From Bacillus sp. ISL-34 (GTDB taxonomy: Bacteria > Bacillota > Bacilli > Bacillales > DSM-1321), in contig NZ_JAGGQJ010000025.1 of NCBI RefSeq assembly GCF_018613325.1, forward strand, positions 1 to 64,000: 64,000 nt of DNA, read 5' to 3'. The number at the start of each line of letters is the position of its first letter. Positions within the stretch are counted from its first letter, which is position 1. Positions 1 through 8,002 of the stretch are shown here, in pieces. Position numbers and translations under genes: made by a program. The notes below the pieces were generated by a model that saw only the letters and a program-made list of their open reading frames with translations, did not search any database and was not told where the DNA came from.

Positions 1-18
1 CCTTTTGTCTACAAACTG

Positions 19-52
19 AAAGGACGATTCATTTATTGAATCGTCCTTTTTT
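19..52 (+). terminator. Rho-independent terminator at left edge
   Basis: Perfect 13-bp stem (19-31 with 37-49), 5-nt loop, then a run of T to 52 on the plus strand. It would end a rightward transcript entering from the left. It also lies just past the stop codon of the leftward AraC-type gene, so it may act in both directions, although the minus-strand T run is poor. Confidence 0.8.
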
Positions 53-1520
53 ATAATCCAGACCGATATGCTGATGGTGTACATGCTTCAAGCAATTTGA
101 ATTTGGCATTGAAATAAGTTTGATGTGAATAGCCGGCTAATTGTGAGATTTCCTCCAATGATAAATCCGTTTCCTTTAATAAACGTTTAGCTTCCCTAAT
201 TCGAACTTGATGCAGCGTATTTCGAAAAGACTCGCCGGATTCAGCCGCAAAACGACGGCTGAGTGTGCTTTTATTGATACGCAGAGTATCTGCACAACTC
301 GCTAGATTCCACTGGGCGTCCCAATAGTTGGACTCGATCAGCTCCCTTGCTTTTTCGCTAAGTGTGCGTGCCCCTTCCTGTAATTGTCCATGATCCTGCA
401 GAAGTAAATGGGTGGTGAACGCATGCAGCTCTTTTACTATTTGGTGAATGACTGGTTTGTGTACGATTTGCTGAAATACGTCATAGTATATTGCTTCTAG
501 AGAAGCATTCTGCAAGTTGTATGATTTCATATGCCTACGGACTTGCGCAAGTACGCTTGTAAGGCGAATACGAACGATTTCCGGGTCAGGGTATGGTTGT
601 TGAAAAGTAAGGAATTCACGTTCGATCCAGTTCCTTATGGCTTTCGCATCCCGTCTTTCGAGCATTTCTATCCAAAGCCTTTGTTCAAGGGGCGTGAGGA
701 ATGGATCCATCTCTTGAGGGGAAGTTTGTTGACTTTCGGCTAAAATGATATCATATCCATCGAAAAATATTTGCCTCGTAAATTCACGTGTTTGCTGATA
801 CATCCTTTTTAAAGACTCATCAGGATTTGCCGCTTTTATTATGATGGCAAGGGGCTCATCCATTCTTTCTTTCCAGTGAGCCAGGAACGCTTGGTATTCT
901 TCCTTATATACCTCAATTTCCTTTGTTTCCTGAACGCATAAAATAAAATCCGATAAAGCAAAGATTTGATTCTTCCCAGTAAAAGAATATCGTTGCAGTT
1001 CATCATAAACTAAAGGAAGGGTCTTGTTATCAGGTGTCAAAAATGCCACCATGATTATTCGACTTTCATGCCTCCGGTCTGTCAAGAAGAAATCAGGATA
1101 CCCAATATCAAGTGTATTCTCACCATCCATGGCGTTAGTCGAGGATAAACCTTTACCATTTCTCAAATGAAAACGCAATTGTTGGATATGCTTTACCAAA
1201 TCCGCTGAAGAAAAAGGACGGAATAGGACATCTTCAGCGCGAAAACGCAAGGCCCGGTAAGCCGTTTGAAAGATTCGCTCAGATGAAATTCCTAACCATC
1301 GAATTCCCCTTCGCTTTAACGATACACCCATCGCCTCACTTTCATCCGTCCAAATATCCATATCCAAAATAACGAATTCCGGTGACTGATTGCGGATGCC
1401 CTTTTCAAATTCTTCAATCGTTTTCCACAAGATCAATCTAACTCCCGTTAGGTGGGACTCCACTATCCAACGAATTCCTTGAGCCTCAATCTCATCTTTT
1501 GCCACCAAATGAATTTCCAC
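51..1520 (-). CDS. AraC-family regulator with degenerate receiver-like N-terminus
   Basis: 489 aa. The last ~95 residues form a typical AraC/XylS double helix-turn-helix, ending in the usual second-helix pattern (AGYSHQTYFNAKFK ... TPSAYR). The first ~120 residues resemble a response-regulator receiver: an ILDMD stretch near residue 54 at the phosphoacceptor position, GISSE for the Ser/Thr switch, but FRPF where a receiver has K-P. The conserved lysine is therefore replaced by arginine. The middle ~250 residues have no domain I recognise. The GTG start is preceded by GAGGTG at good spacing. No histidine kinase gene is adjacent. A terminator separates it from the MFS gene upstream, so it is transcribed alone. 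The family assignment is firm; signal and targets are unknown. Confidence 0.85.
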   Translation of the reverse strand: MEIHLVAKDEIEAQGIRWIVESHLTGVRLILWKTIEEFEKGIRNQSPEFVILDMDIWTDESEAMGVSLKRRGIRWLGISSERIFQTAYRALRFRAEDVLFRPFSSADLVKHIQQLRFHLRNGKGLSSTNAMDGENTLDIGYPDFFLTDRRHESRIIMVAFLTPDNKTLPLVYDELQRYSFTGKNQIFALSDFILCVQETKEIEVYKEEYQAFLAHWKERMDEPLAIIIKAANPDESLKRMYQQTREFTRQIFFDGYDIILAESQQTSPQEMDPFLTPLEQRLWIEMLERRDAKAIRNWIEREFLTFQQPYPDPEIVRIRLTSVLAQVRRHMKSYNLQNASLEAIYYDVFQQIVHKPVIHQIVKELHAFTTHLLLQDHGQLQEGARTLSEKARELIESNYWDAQWNLASCADTLRINKSTLSRRFAAESGESFRNTLHQVRIREAKRLLKETDLSLEEISQLAGYSHQTYFNAKFKLLEACTPSAYRSGL

Positions 1521-1753
1521 ATCATCACCTCATTTCTGCTGATATTCCTGTAATGAAAATAAATATGAAGGTCAGCACTTGAAAAGAAAAGGAATCCCTG
1601 GTCTTTTCGAATGCACTTGTATCTTATCTCCATTCTAATCCCGCCGAAAACTACAAACAAGTCTTATTGGGCAGAACCTGCGATTAAGATTGAATTGTTG
1701 AAATGCCCAACTGGGATTTTGATATACTCGGGAAGTACCCACATGAAAATATA

Positions 1754-1802
1754 AAAAGAAACATCATAGGAATTTTGTGATTTCGAATGATGTTTCTTTT
1801 TT
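1754..1802 (-). terminator. Rho-independent terminator after the MFS gene
   Basis: Inverted repeat AAAAGAAACATCAT (1754-1767) with ATGATGTTTCTTTT (1787-1800). The stem carries A and T tracts at its ends, so it can work on both strands. It closes the leftward MFS transcript before the AraC-type gene. Confidence 0.75.
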
Positions 1803-1835
1803 AGTCACTTTTAATCTTCAATACATTTAGAACCT

Positions 1836-3149
1836 TTATAATCGATTAATATTGACTTCAACTTCTTTTACGATGTTTTCCTCTGAAGCATCTTTCAATG
1901 ATAATAGGGTGATGACTCCTATTACAAGTAATCCAGATAAAATAAACATACCTTGAGTAAATGCAACAGTTCCAAGAATCATCGGTCCTACAAAACCGCC
2001 TAAAGCCGCAAATGAATTGACTATGGCTATTCCAACTGGTGCAGTGGACTCGGTGAAGAAAAATGTCAAATAGGCAAAGAAACATCCACTGAACCCGTAT
2101 AACCCGAAAGATGTAATCGTTAACATAAGCACCATCATAAAAACACTATCTGAAAAGCCGCACCCGATAAATCCGACAACTGCTATCATGAGGCAAACGA
2201 GCAAGTGTGATTTATGTGCATTGGTCCGATCTGAATTCCAGCCTACAAACATAATGGCAGGTATGCCGACTAACGATGGAATCATCGCTAACCAGCCTAT
2301 TTCTAGATTGGTTGTTGCATTCTCCGATAAAGATTTAATGATGGTTGGCATCCAGAAAGACAATCCATAGATAGATGTGTACCCTGCGAAATAAAAAAGG
2401 GCCAACTTCCAAATTTTCGCATCTTTCAGCATAGCAAGCTTTGTGACTTTATTTATTTTTGAGCTAACTTTCCTTTCTGCACTCAATTCCCCTTCTAACC
2501 AATCACTTTCTTCTTTAGATAACCATTTAGCGTTAGTCGGTCTATTAGTTAAATAGAAAACAACAACAATTCCAATCATAATGGCCGGAATGCCTTCAAG
2601 GATGAACATCCATCTCCAGCCGGCCATACCGAACCAGGAAATATTGTCAAGAATCCACGTCGACACAGGCGCACCAATCAATCCGCCAATCGGTAAGGCT
2701 AAAAGCAGGACCGCTGTTGCCCGTCCTCTCTCGCGGGCCCTGAACCAATAAGTTAAATACAAAATTATTCCAGGGAAAAAACCAGCTTCGGCGACACCTA
2801 ATAAAAAACGGAGAATGTATAAATGCATCGTTGTTTGCGCAAAACCTGTTAATATTACCACTAGCCCCCACGAAATCATTATACGGGCAATCCATATCCG
2901 AGCTCCCACTTTATGCATGATCATGTTGCTAGGAACTTCAAAGAAGAAATAGCCTATAAAAAAAATGCCAGAAAGCAATCCAAAAACTTCAGCGGATAAG
3001 GCTAATTCTGCATTCATTTGTAAAGCAGCATAGCCTAAATTGACCCTGTCCAAGTAAGCAATGATATAAAGGAGCAAAATAAATGGAAGAATGCGTTTCA
3101 TCGTTTTACTGATCGTTCTTTTCTCTATTTCACCACTGGAATGTTTCAT
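1836..3149 (-). CDS. MFS transporter, anion:cation symporter (ACS) family
   Basis: 437 aa from the start chosen here. Twelve hydrophobic segments and the ACS pattern near the N-terminus (AYLDRVNLGYAALQMNAEL; DRxNxGxA) point to uptake of an organic anion such as a sugar acid or hydroxylated aromatic acid. The frame opens upstream at a TTG at 3185, but an ideal Shine-Dalgarno (AGGGAGGAA) sits 8 nt before the ATG at 3149, so that ATG is preferred. The gene is divergent from a TetR regulator, and a perfect cre-type site lies between them, which suggests CcpA control. No catabolic enzyme is next to it, so the substrate cannot be read from context. Confidence 0.88.
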   Translation of the reverse strand: MKHSSGEIEKRTISKTMKRILPFILLLYIIAYLDRVNLGYAALQMNAELALSAEVFGLLSGIFFIGYFFFEVPSNMIMHKVGARIWIARIMISWGLVVILTGFAQTTMHLYILRFLLGVAEAGFFPGIILYLTYWFRARERGRATAVLLLALPIGGLIGAPVSTWILDNISWFGMAGWRWMFILEGIPAIMIGIVVVFYLTNRPTNAKWLSKEESDWLEGELSAERKVSSKINKVTKLAMLKDAKIWKLALFYFAGYTSIYGLSFWMPTIIKSLSENATTNLEIGWLAMIPSLVGIPAIMFVGWNSDRTNAHKSHLLVCLMIAVVGFIGCGFSDSVFMMVLMLTITSFGLYGFSGCFFAYLTFFFTESTAPVGIAIVNSFAALGGFVGPMILGTVAFTQGMFILSGLLVIGVITLLSLKDASEENIVKEVEVNINRL

Positions 3150-3413
3150 GATTACTTCCTCCCTTTTCATGCTACTATTTCCCAAAAAATAATCCGTTTA
3201 CCGTACATCTCTTTTCCTGCTTCCCGACACTCTGGTTCATTCCCAGGACCATCAATTTACCCTGATTCCCCCCCTCCATTTACATATAATGAATCCAACA
3301 CCAATTGTATAGGAATCTTAGAAAAATCTAACCAACCTTTTCACCTAATTCTTCTACTTGAAAAACCTCCTCTTTAAACTGAATTAGCCTCCCCATACTT
3401 GATCCCAAATCTT

Positions 3414-3427
3414 TGTAAGCGCTTTCT
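3414..3427. promoter_or_regulatory. Candidate CcpA cre site
   Basis: TGTAAGCGCTTTCT fits the Bacillus cre consensus TGWAARCGYTWNCW at every position. It lies between the divergent MFS and TetR genes, about 265 bp upstream of the MFS start. Catabolite repression of the transporter is the natural reading; the effect itself is inferred. Confidence 0.65.
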
Positions 3428-3455
3428 GAATTTGTAAAATGCAATTAAGAAAACG

Positions 3456-3484
3456 TTGTGATTATTGATGATCTACGTTAGATT
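3456..3484 (+). promoter_or_regulatory. Promoter of the TetR gene
   Basis: -35 TTGTGA and -10 TAGATT separated by 17 bp, about 90 bp upstream of the TetR start. A short inverted repeat follows at once, as expected for an autoregulated repressor. Confidence 0.45.
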
Positions 3485-3508
3485 AAATAGACCACCAATC
3501 ATTTAACT

Positions 3509-3520
3509 AGACTGTAGTCT
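3509..3520. promoter_or_regulatory. Candidate TetR operator
   Basis: Inverted repeat AGACT-GT-AGTCT just past the inferred transcription start of the TetR gene. A second near-palindrome (ACAG-G-AATATT-CTGT, 3534-3548) lies between it and the ribosome site. Autoregulation is inferred from position only. Confidence 0.4.
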
Positions 3521-3571
3521 GATATTAAACTATACAGGAATATTCTGTCAATTATCATTTGGAGGTTTTTT

Positions 3572-4177
3572 ATGATTGAACCCAGAAAGAAACAGCTTAG
3601 GGGAGAAAAGACTCGTGAAAAAATTTTAAAAATATCTTTAAAGTTATTTAGCGAAAAAGGTTATGATAAAGTTACCGTTGACGAGATCGTGAAAAAAAGC
3701 GGTACATCAAAAGGGTCATTTTACCAACACTTTTCAGCGAAATCGGACATTTTTTTAGTGAGATTCATAGAAGTCGAAGATTACTATCGCGAAGTCTTCC
3801 ATTCGTTCCCAGTTGATATGGATGCTACAGAGAAATTGTTTATTTTCATACGCAAATTGATGCGTATTCTGGAAGAAGAAATGGGCAAAGATTTAATGAA
3901 AGTGATTTACAGTTCCGCTTTAAATTCAAAAGAACATACTTACTTTTTAAATTCAAATCGCTCCCTCTTCCAAATTATTCGTTCATTAGTTGAAGAGGCG
4001 AAAGAACAAAACGACATTGGCAATGACCAATCAGTTAACGAAATTTCACAACTTATCACCCAAAGCCTGATGGGAATCATCTATCATTGGGGATTAAACA
4101 ACTCAGAACAAAGCTTGGAATCACTATCCATACCGCTAACCAAAACAATCATTAATGGGCTGAAAACTAAGAACTAA
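3572..4177 (+). CDS. TetR/AcrR-family transcriptional regulator
   Basis: 201 aa. The N-terminal ~60 residues hold the TetR helix-turn-helix (VTVDEIVKKSGTSKGSFYQHF, with the usual Y-HF end). The rest is an alpha-helical ligand domain without a close match I can name. GGAGG lies 7 nt before the ATG. It is divergent from the ACS transporter and lies 130 bp upstream of a co-directional FAD oxidoreductase/MFS pair, so either could be its target. A short inverted repeat next to its own promoter suggests self-repression. Confidence 0.88.
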   Translation: MIEPRKKQLRGEKTREKILKISLKLFSEKGYDKVTVDEIVKKSGTSKGSFYQHFSAKSDIFLVRFIEVEDYYREVFHSFPVDMDATEKLFIFIRKLMRILEEEMGKDLMKVIYSSALNSKEHTYFLNSNRSLFQIIRSLVEEAKEQNDIGNDQSVNEISQLITQSLMGIIYHWGLNNSEQSLESLSIPLTKTIINGLKTKN

Positions 4178-4310
4178 TACATAAACCAAAAGATTCATTT
4201 TCAATCACACTGAATGGACAGGGTAACTCCATTAATCTATAAGTTCATACATTTTCATTATTTCAATTGAGTGTCAGACAAATTAAACGAGGAGTCGAAA
4301 GCCAGATATC

Positions 4311-5741
4311 ATGAAACGGTTTTTATTTATCATTCTATATGCACTATTATTTGGATTATCGCTGCAGGCTTTTAATTTCAAGCTTGACCAACCTATTGCA
4401 GAAGATATCAGCCGGCTGATGCCAGTTAAAATGAAAGCGATAAAGGCAGAAGATAGTGAAGAAGCAATCAAAAAGGTCGTTTTGGATGCCGAAAAAAATG
4501 ATGATCCCATTTCCATTGCCGGAATGCAGCATAGCCAAGGAGGGCAGACATTATATCCAAACGGGATCCTGCTCGATATGAAGCACTATGATAAAATAAT
4601 TGATTTGGATGTAAAAGAAAAACGCATCAAAGTCCAAAGCGGAGCAACCTGGGCTGCTCTTCAGGAATATATCAACCCATATGGACTTGCACTGAAGGTC
4701 AGTCAATCTCAAAACATTTTTACCATTGGCGGTTCTTTGAGCGTTAATGTCCATGGCCGAGATATCCGTCATCATGCCTTGATAGAAACCGTGGAATCTT
4801 TTAGATTGCTTAACGCAAAAGGACAAATATTAACAGTGAGCCGCGAAGAAAATTCAGAGCTCTTCCATTCGGTTATTGGCGGGTATGGATTGTTTGGAGT
4901 AATACTCGATGTAACACTCCACCTTACCGATAACGAACTTTATAACATTAAAACTAAATCACTCCATTATGATGAATATACGTCGTACTTTAAAAGAGAT
5001 GTTCTTCAAAACGATGATGTTAAAATGCATCTTGCAAGAATATCAGTTGCTCCTGGCTCCTATTTGGATGAAATGTATGTAACGGATTATTATAGGGCAA
5101 ATGACCAAACAAGGCTATCTGACTACAATACTCTCAAAAGGGAAACGATCATTGCCGTGCCAAAATTCTTTCTTGGCCTCTCACGTTATAATGACTGGGG
5201 AAAAAAAAGTTTTTGGGAAACTCAAAAAACCTACACGGCCAAGATTGATGGTACCTTGGTTTCGAGGAATAATGTGATGCGGTCAGACTCTGCCTTTATG
5301 GATTACAGCAACCCCAACAAAACTGAAGTGCTGCAAGAATACTTCGTTCCGATTGATCAATTTGCTGATTATATCGATGACTTAAGAAAAACCTTATCTG
5401 ATGAGAAAGATTTTAATTTATTAAATATTACAATTCGTTATGTGGAACATAATGATGAATCACTCATGTCCTATGCCAAGGATGATATGTTCGCTCTTGT
5501 AATGCTCATCAATCAAGGGACAGATAACAAAAGCAAGGCAAATACGGGAAGGGTCATCCGAAACATGATTAATGTGACGCTTGACCATAACGGGAGCTAC
5601 TATTTGCCCTATTATGGGTACCCAACCAAGACACAATTATTTGAAGCGTATCCGCGTACTGAGGAATTTTTTCGATTAAAGAAGAAGTATGATCCTGATA
5701 ATCGCTTCATGAATCTTTTCTATGAGGAGTATCATCCATGA
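4311..5741 (+). CDS. FAD-binding oxidoreductase (PCMH/GlcD-type), membrane-anchored
   Basis: 476 aa. An N-terminal hydrophobic segment (residues ~3-22) looks like a signal anchor. Residues ~45-215 form a PCMH-type FAD domain, with IAGMQHSQGGQ for the pyrophosphate loop and GGSLSVNVHGRD as the second flavin motif. The C-terminus (FRLKKKYDPDNRFMNLFYEEY) is typical of sugar-lactone and alditol oxidase relatives. No close ribosome site is visible; GAGGAG lies ~16 nt upstream of the ATG. The stop codon overlaps the start of the next gene (ATGA), so the two are translationally coupled. The substrate is unknown; a hydroxy compound oxidised at the membrane is the likely type. Confidence 0.8.
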   Translation: MKRFLFIILYALLFGLSLQAFNFKLDQPIAEDISRLMPVKMKAIKAEDSEEAIKKVVLDAEKNDDPISIAGMQHSQGGQTLYPNGILLDMKHYDKIIDLDVKEKRIKVQSGATWAALQEYINPYGLALKVSQSQNIFTIGGSLSVNVHGRDIRHHALIETVESFRLLNAKGQILTVSREENSELFHSVIGGYGLFGVILDVTLHLTDNELYNIKTKSLHYDEYTSYFKRDVLQNDDVKMHLARISVAPGSYLDEMYVTDYYRANDQTRLSDYNTLKRETIIAVPKFFLGLSRYNDWGKKSFWETQKTYTAKIDGTLVSRNNVMRSDSAFMDYSNPNKTEVLQEYFVPIDQFADYIDDLRKTLSDEKDFNLLNITIRYVEHNDESLMSYAKDDMFALVMLINQGTDNKSKANTGRVIRNMINVTLDHNGSYYLPYYGYPTKTQLFEAYPRTEEFFRLKKKYDPDNRFMNLFYEEYHP

Positions 5742-6295
5742 ATTATAAACGTTTTGTTTTGTACCAAGGCACTGTTGGAATGGCTGCCAGCATGATTTTC
5801 CCTTTTTATATTTTGCTTATCAAAAATGTAGGCACAAGTTATTCGCAATTCGGGTGGGCATATGGAATATTCTCACTGACTGCAGCACTTAGCTATCCTT
5901 TAATCGGAAAATTCACTGACAAAACCGGTGACAAAGCATTTCTCCTTATCTATTCATGGGGGATGGCACTCATCCTTCTTGCCTTTCCTCTCGCATATGA
6001 AATTTGGCATGTCTATCTCCTGCAAATCATTATGGGGGTACTTGGGGCAGTACAAAAAAACACTGAAAAAACGGTACTTGCAAGATATGTTACGAAGAAA
6101 ACAGCGGGTGAGGAAATTGGAAACTACCATGTTTGGACATCCATCGGTGCTGCAGCGGCGGTGATTGCAACCGGATATTTAGTCGACTTTTTAACGATCG
6201 GCAGCATCTTTTACATTGCCTCCTTAATGTTTGCCTGGAGTGGATTTACCATAATGAAGATGGAAAAAATCACAACACTGCCGTTGGAGGAATAA
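5738..6295 (+). CDS. Half-size MFS-type membrane protein
   Basis: 185 aa with about six membrane segments, half the size of a normal MFS carrier. The loop GKFTDKTGDKAF after the second segment is the MFS motif-A-like D-x-x-G-x-K/R pattern. The start overlaps the stop of the FAD oxidoreductase (ATGA). The frame is clean, opens with its own start codon and ends before a terminator, so it is not obviously a fragment. It could work as a dimer or be the remnant of a longer carrier. The partner gene suggests a role tied to the oxidoreductase. Confidence 0.7.
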   Translation: MNYKRFVLYQGTVGMAASMIFPFYILLIKNVGTSYSQFGWAYGIFSLTAALSYPLIGKFTDKTGDKAFLLIYSWGMALILLAFPLAYEIWHVYLLQIIMGVLGAVQKNTEKTVLARYVTKKTAGEEIGNYHVWTSIGAAAAVIATGYLVDFLTIGSIFYIASLMFAWSGFTIMKMEKITTLPLEE

Positions 6296-6317
6296 TTAAA
6301 ACACGCCATCCCCTTTT

Positions 6318-6356
6318 AAAGAAGCATCTACTATTATCCATTGCAGATGCTTCTTT
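6318..6356 (+). terminator. Rho-independent terminator
   Basis: AAAGAAGCATCT (6318-6329) pairs with AGATGCTTCTTT (6345-6356), followed by a short T-rich tract. It ends the FAD oxidoreductase/MFS transcript. Confidence 0.75.
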
Positions 6357-6438
6357 TATTGTTTCACCGCCTGAAGGAATCCGAGTACATCAATTGTTTA
6401 AAGGTTTGATTAAATGACCCTGATAGGACTGGTTAAAG

Positions 6439-6487
6439 CAAAGCAACAGTCTCTCTTAACTTAAGATTGCCTGTTGCTTTGTTTTTT
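6439..6487 (+). terminator. Second Rho-independent terminator
   Basis: An 11-bp stem (6439-6449 with 6471-6481) is followed by six T at 6482-6487. It lies ~80 bp past the first terminator with no gene between, so the two act in series. The spacer shows no supported gene. Confidence 0.75.
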
Positions 6488-6563
6488 ATTTAGTACGGCA
6501 CGCCTTCATGCGAAACTGAGTGTAAAATGATTTAATGCACTTATATGCGATTTATAAAAACTA

Positions 6564-7154
6564 CTATGGGGTTAAAGCCCTAGTGAATATAGTGACACTC
6601 TCTTTAATAAAATCATCCAGTGATATGCTTGAAAAATCAGCATTGGATTCTAACTCGTTCATATAAGCACCAAAATGCATCATCATAAATGATAAGGCTT
6701 GCAATTCAGGATTGGTCTGAATGACTTTTCCTTTATCTGACATAACCCTTAAATAATTGGTTAAGATCATCATTAATTGTTGAGGATGCTTTTGCATTTT
6801 TTCGTGTAGACCTGGCAAATTAACTTGCTCTTTCATTCCAATTTGGATCAGTTTTCGGTTATGGTTCATAATTTCATGATACTTTCGACTGATAAGAAGC
6901 AAGTCTTGAGACAAATTAAAAACGAGTTTTCCCTCAAAAAGGCTTCTCATCTCTTCGGCATAATGAAATCGGTCAAACGCGGTTTCAAGAAGGTTTTGTT
7001 TGCTGCCGAAATGGCGAAATAGCGTCTTTTCGCTCAACCCTGCCGCATCCGCTATTTCTTGGGTGGATACGCCATTGTATCCTCTTTCTGCCATAAGATT
7101 TATAGCAGCGATCATAATTTTATCAGAAGTGTCTTGTTTTCTATTACCATTCAT
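6564..7154 (-). CDS. TetR-family transcriptional regulator
   Basis: 196 aa from the ATG at 7154, which has AGAGGT 7 nt upstream; the frame extends to 7229 but would run through the promoter and operator. The helix-turn-helix is clear (VSTQEIADAAGLSEKTLFRHFGSKQNLLE, residues ~28-56, given here in part). The ligand domain is unassigned. Upstream lie a consensus promoter and a 9-bp-arm palindrome just after the -10 box, so it almost certainly represses itself. The nitroreductase gene upstream has its own terminator, so the two are not one operon, but may be one regulon. Confidence 0.9.
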   Translation of the reverse strand: MNGNRKQDTSDKIMIAAINLMAERGYNGVSTQEIADAAGLSEKTLFRHFGSKQNLLETAFDRFHYAEEMRSLFEGKLVFNLSQDLLLISRKYHEIMNHNRKLIQIGMKEQVNLPGLHEKMQKHPQQLMMILTNYLRVMSDKGKVIQTNPELQALSFMMMHFGAYMNELESNADFSSISLDDFIKESVTIFTRALTP

Positions 7155-7178
7155 TTTAATAACCTCTATCATTAATCG

Positions 7179-7200
7179 TATGTCAGTAGTGACTGACATA
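7179..7200. promoter_or_regulatory. TetR operator (palindrome)
   Basis: TATGTCAGT-AGTG-ACTGACATA, perfect 9-bp arms around a 4-bp spacer. It sits directly after the -10 box of the TetR promoter, covering the expected transcription start. This is classic geometry for autorepression. Confidence 0.75.
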
Positions 7201-7229
7201 AATATATAATATGACATTATCGTTGTCAA
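7201..7229 (-). promoter_or_regulatory. Promoter of the TetR gene
   Basis: Read on the minus strand: -35 TTGACA (7224-7229), 17-bp spacer, -10 TATATT (7201-7206). Only one base departs from the sigma-A consensus. Confidence 0.75.
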
Positions 7230-7242
7230 GATATCCCGGAAC

Positions 7243-7270
7243 GAAAAAAAGAGCCATTGTGGTTGGCTCT
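7243..7270 (-). terminator. Rho-independent terminator of the nitroreductase gene
   Basis: AGAGCCA (7250-7256) pairs with TGGCTCT (7264-7270). On the minus strand a run of seven T follows (7243-7249 in plus coordinates). Confidence 0.8.
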
Positions 7271-7293
7271 CTGTAACTTATTTAGCATCTCAC

Positions 7294-7893
7294 TCATTTG
7301 TAAAATTTTATACGTTCCTCAAGTGGTTTGAATTCTTTATCACCCGGTTGAGCTGTTGGATTTCCAAATGGCATTTGAGCAATCAATTTCCAATTACTTG
7401 GAACATCCCATTCTTTTTTCACTTCATCATCAATTAGAGGATTATAATGCTGTAAAGTTGCTCCCAATCCTTCTGCTTCAAGTGCAGTCCAAACAACTAA
7501 TTGATGCATGCCTGATGTTTGTTGTGACCAGATCGGGAAATTATCGGCATAAGTTGCAAATTGTTCTTGAAGCGAATTCACAACAGATTCATCTTCAAAG
7601 AATAATATTGACCCATATCCCGCTTTAAAGGAATCCATTTTTTGTTGAGTGCCAGAGAAATCTCCCTCACCAACCGCTTTCCTCAACGCCTGCGTAGTAA
7701 TGTCCCATAATTTATCATGTGCCGAACCTGTCAAAACAACAAGGCGGGAAGATTGGGAATTAAAAGCCGATGGCGTGTGTTTTACCGCAAATTCAACAAT
7801 TTCTTTAATTTTCTCATCCGATACTCCGACCTCTTTATTGATTCCATAATATGAACGTCTTTCTTTAATGGCCGTGTAAAAATCTTTTGTCAT
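7294..7893 (-). CDS. Nitroreductase-family oxidoreductase, FRM2/HBN1-like
   Basis: 199 aa. The N-terminus (AIKERRSYYG) and TPSAFNSQSSRLVVL give the FMN-binding pattern of the compact FRM2/HBN1 nitroreductase branch, as does HDKLWDI. Expected role: FMN-dependent, NAD(P)H-using reduction of nitro compounds or quinones in the cytosol. GGAGG precedes the ATG at good spacing. A terminator follows. The ring-cleaving dioxygenase gene lies ~110 bp upstream on the same strand with no clear terminator between, so the two may be co-transcribed as a quinone/catechol stress pair, like mhqN-mhqO of B. subtilis, although this enzyme is not an MhqN orthologue by sequence. Confidence 0.85.
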   Translation of the reverse strand: MTKDFYTAIKERRSYYGINKEVGVSDEKIKEIVEFAVKHTPSAFNSQSSRLVVLTGSAHDKLWDITTQALRKAVGEGDFSGTQQKMDSFKAGYGSILFFEDESVVNSLQEQFATYADNFPIWSQQTSGMHQLVVWTALEAEGLGATLQHYNPLIDDEVKKEWDVPSNWKLIAQMPFGNPTAQPGDKEFKPLEERIKFYK

Positions 7894-8002
7894 GAGTCAT
7901 TCCTCCAGAGCATTTTTTCTATTTCAAATGATTATTCCATTTTTATTTCTACCTGTTTTAGTATGGGCATAAACCAATATATCATCCGCTAAAGATCGTC
8001 AA

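Noticed and set aside
6133-6417. 94-codon frame overlapping the end of the half-size MFS gene
   Set aside because: It overlaps a coding region in another frame and reads through a terminator.
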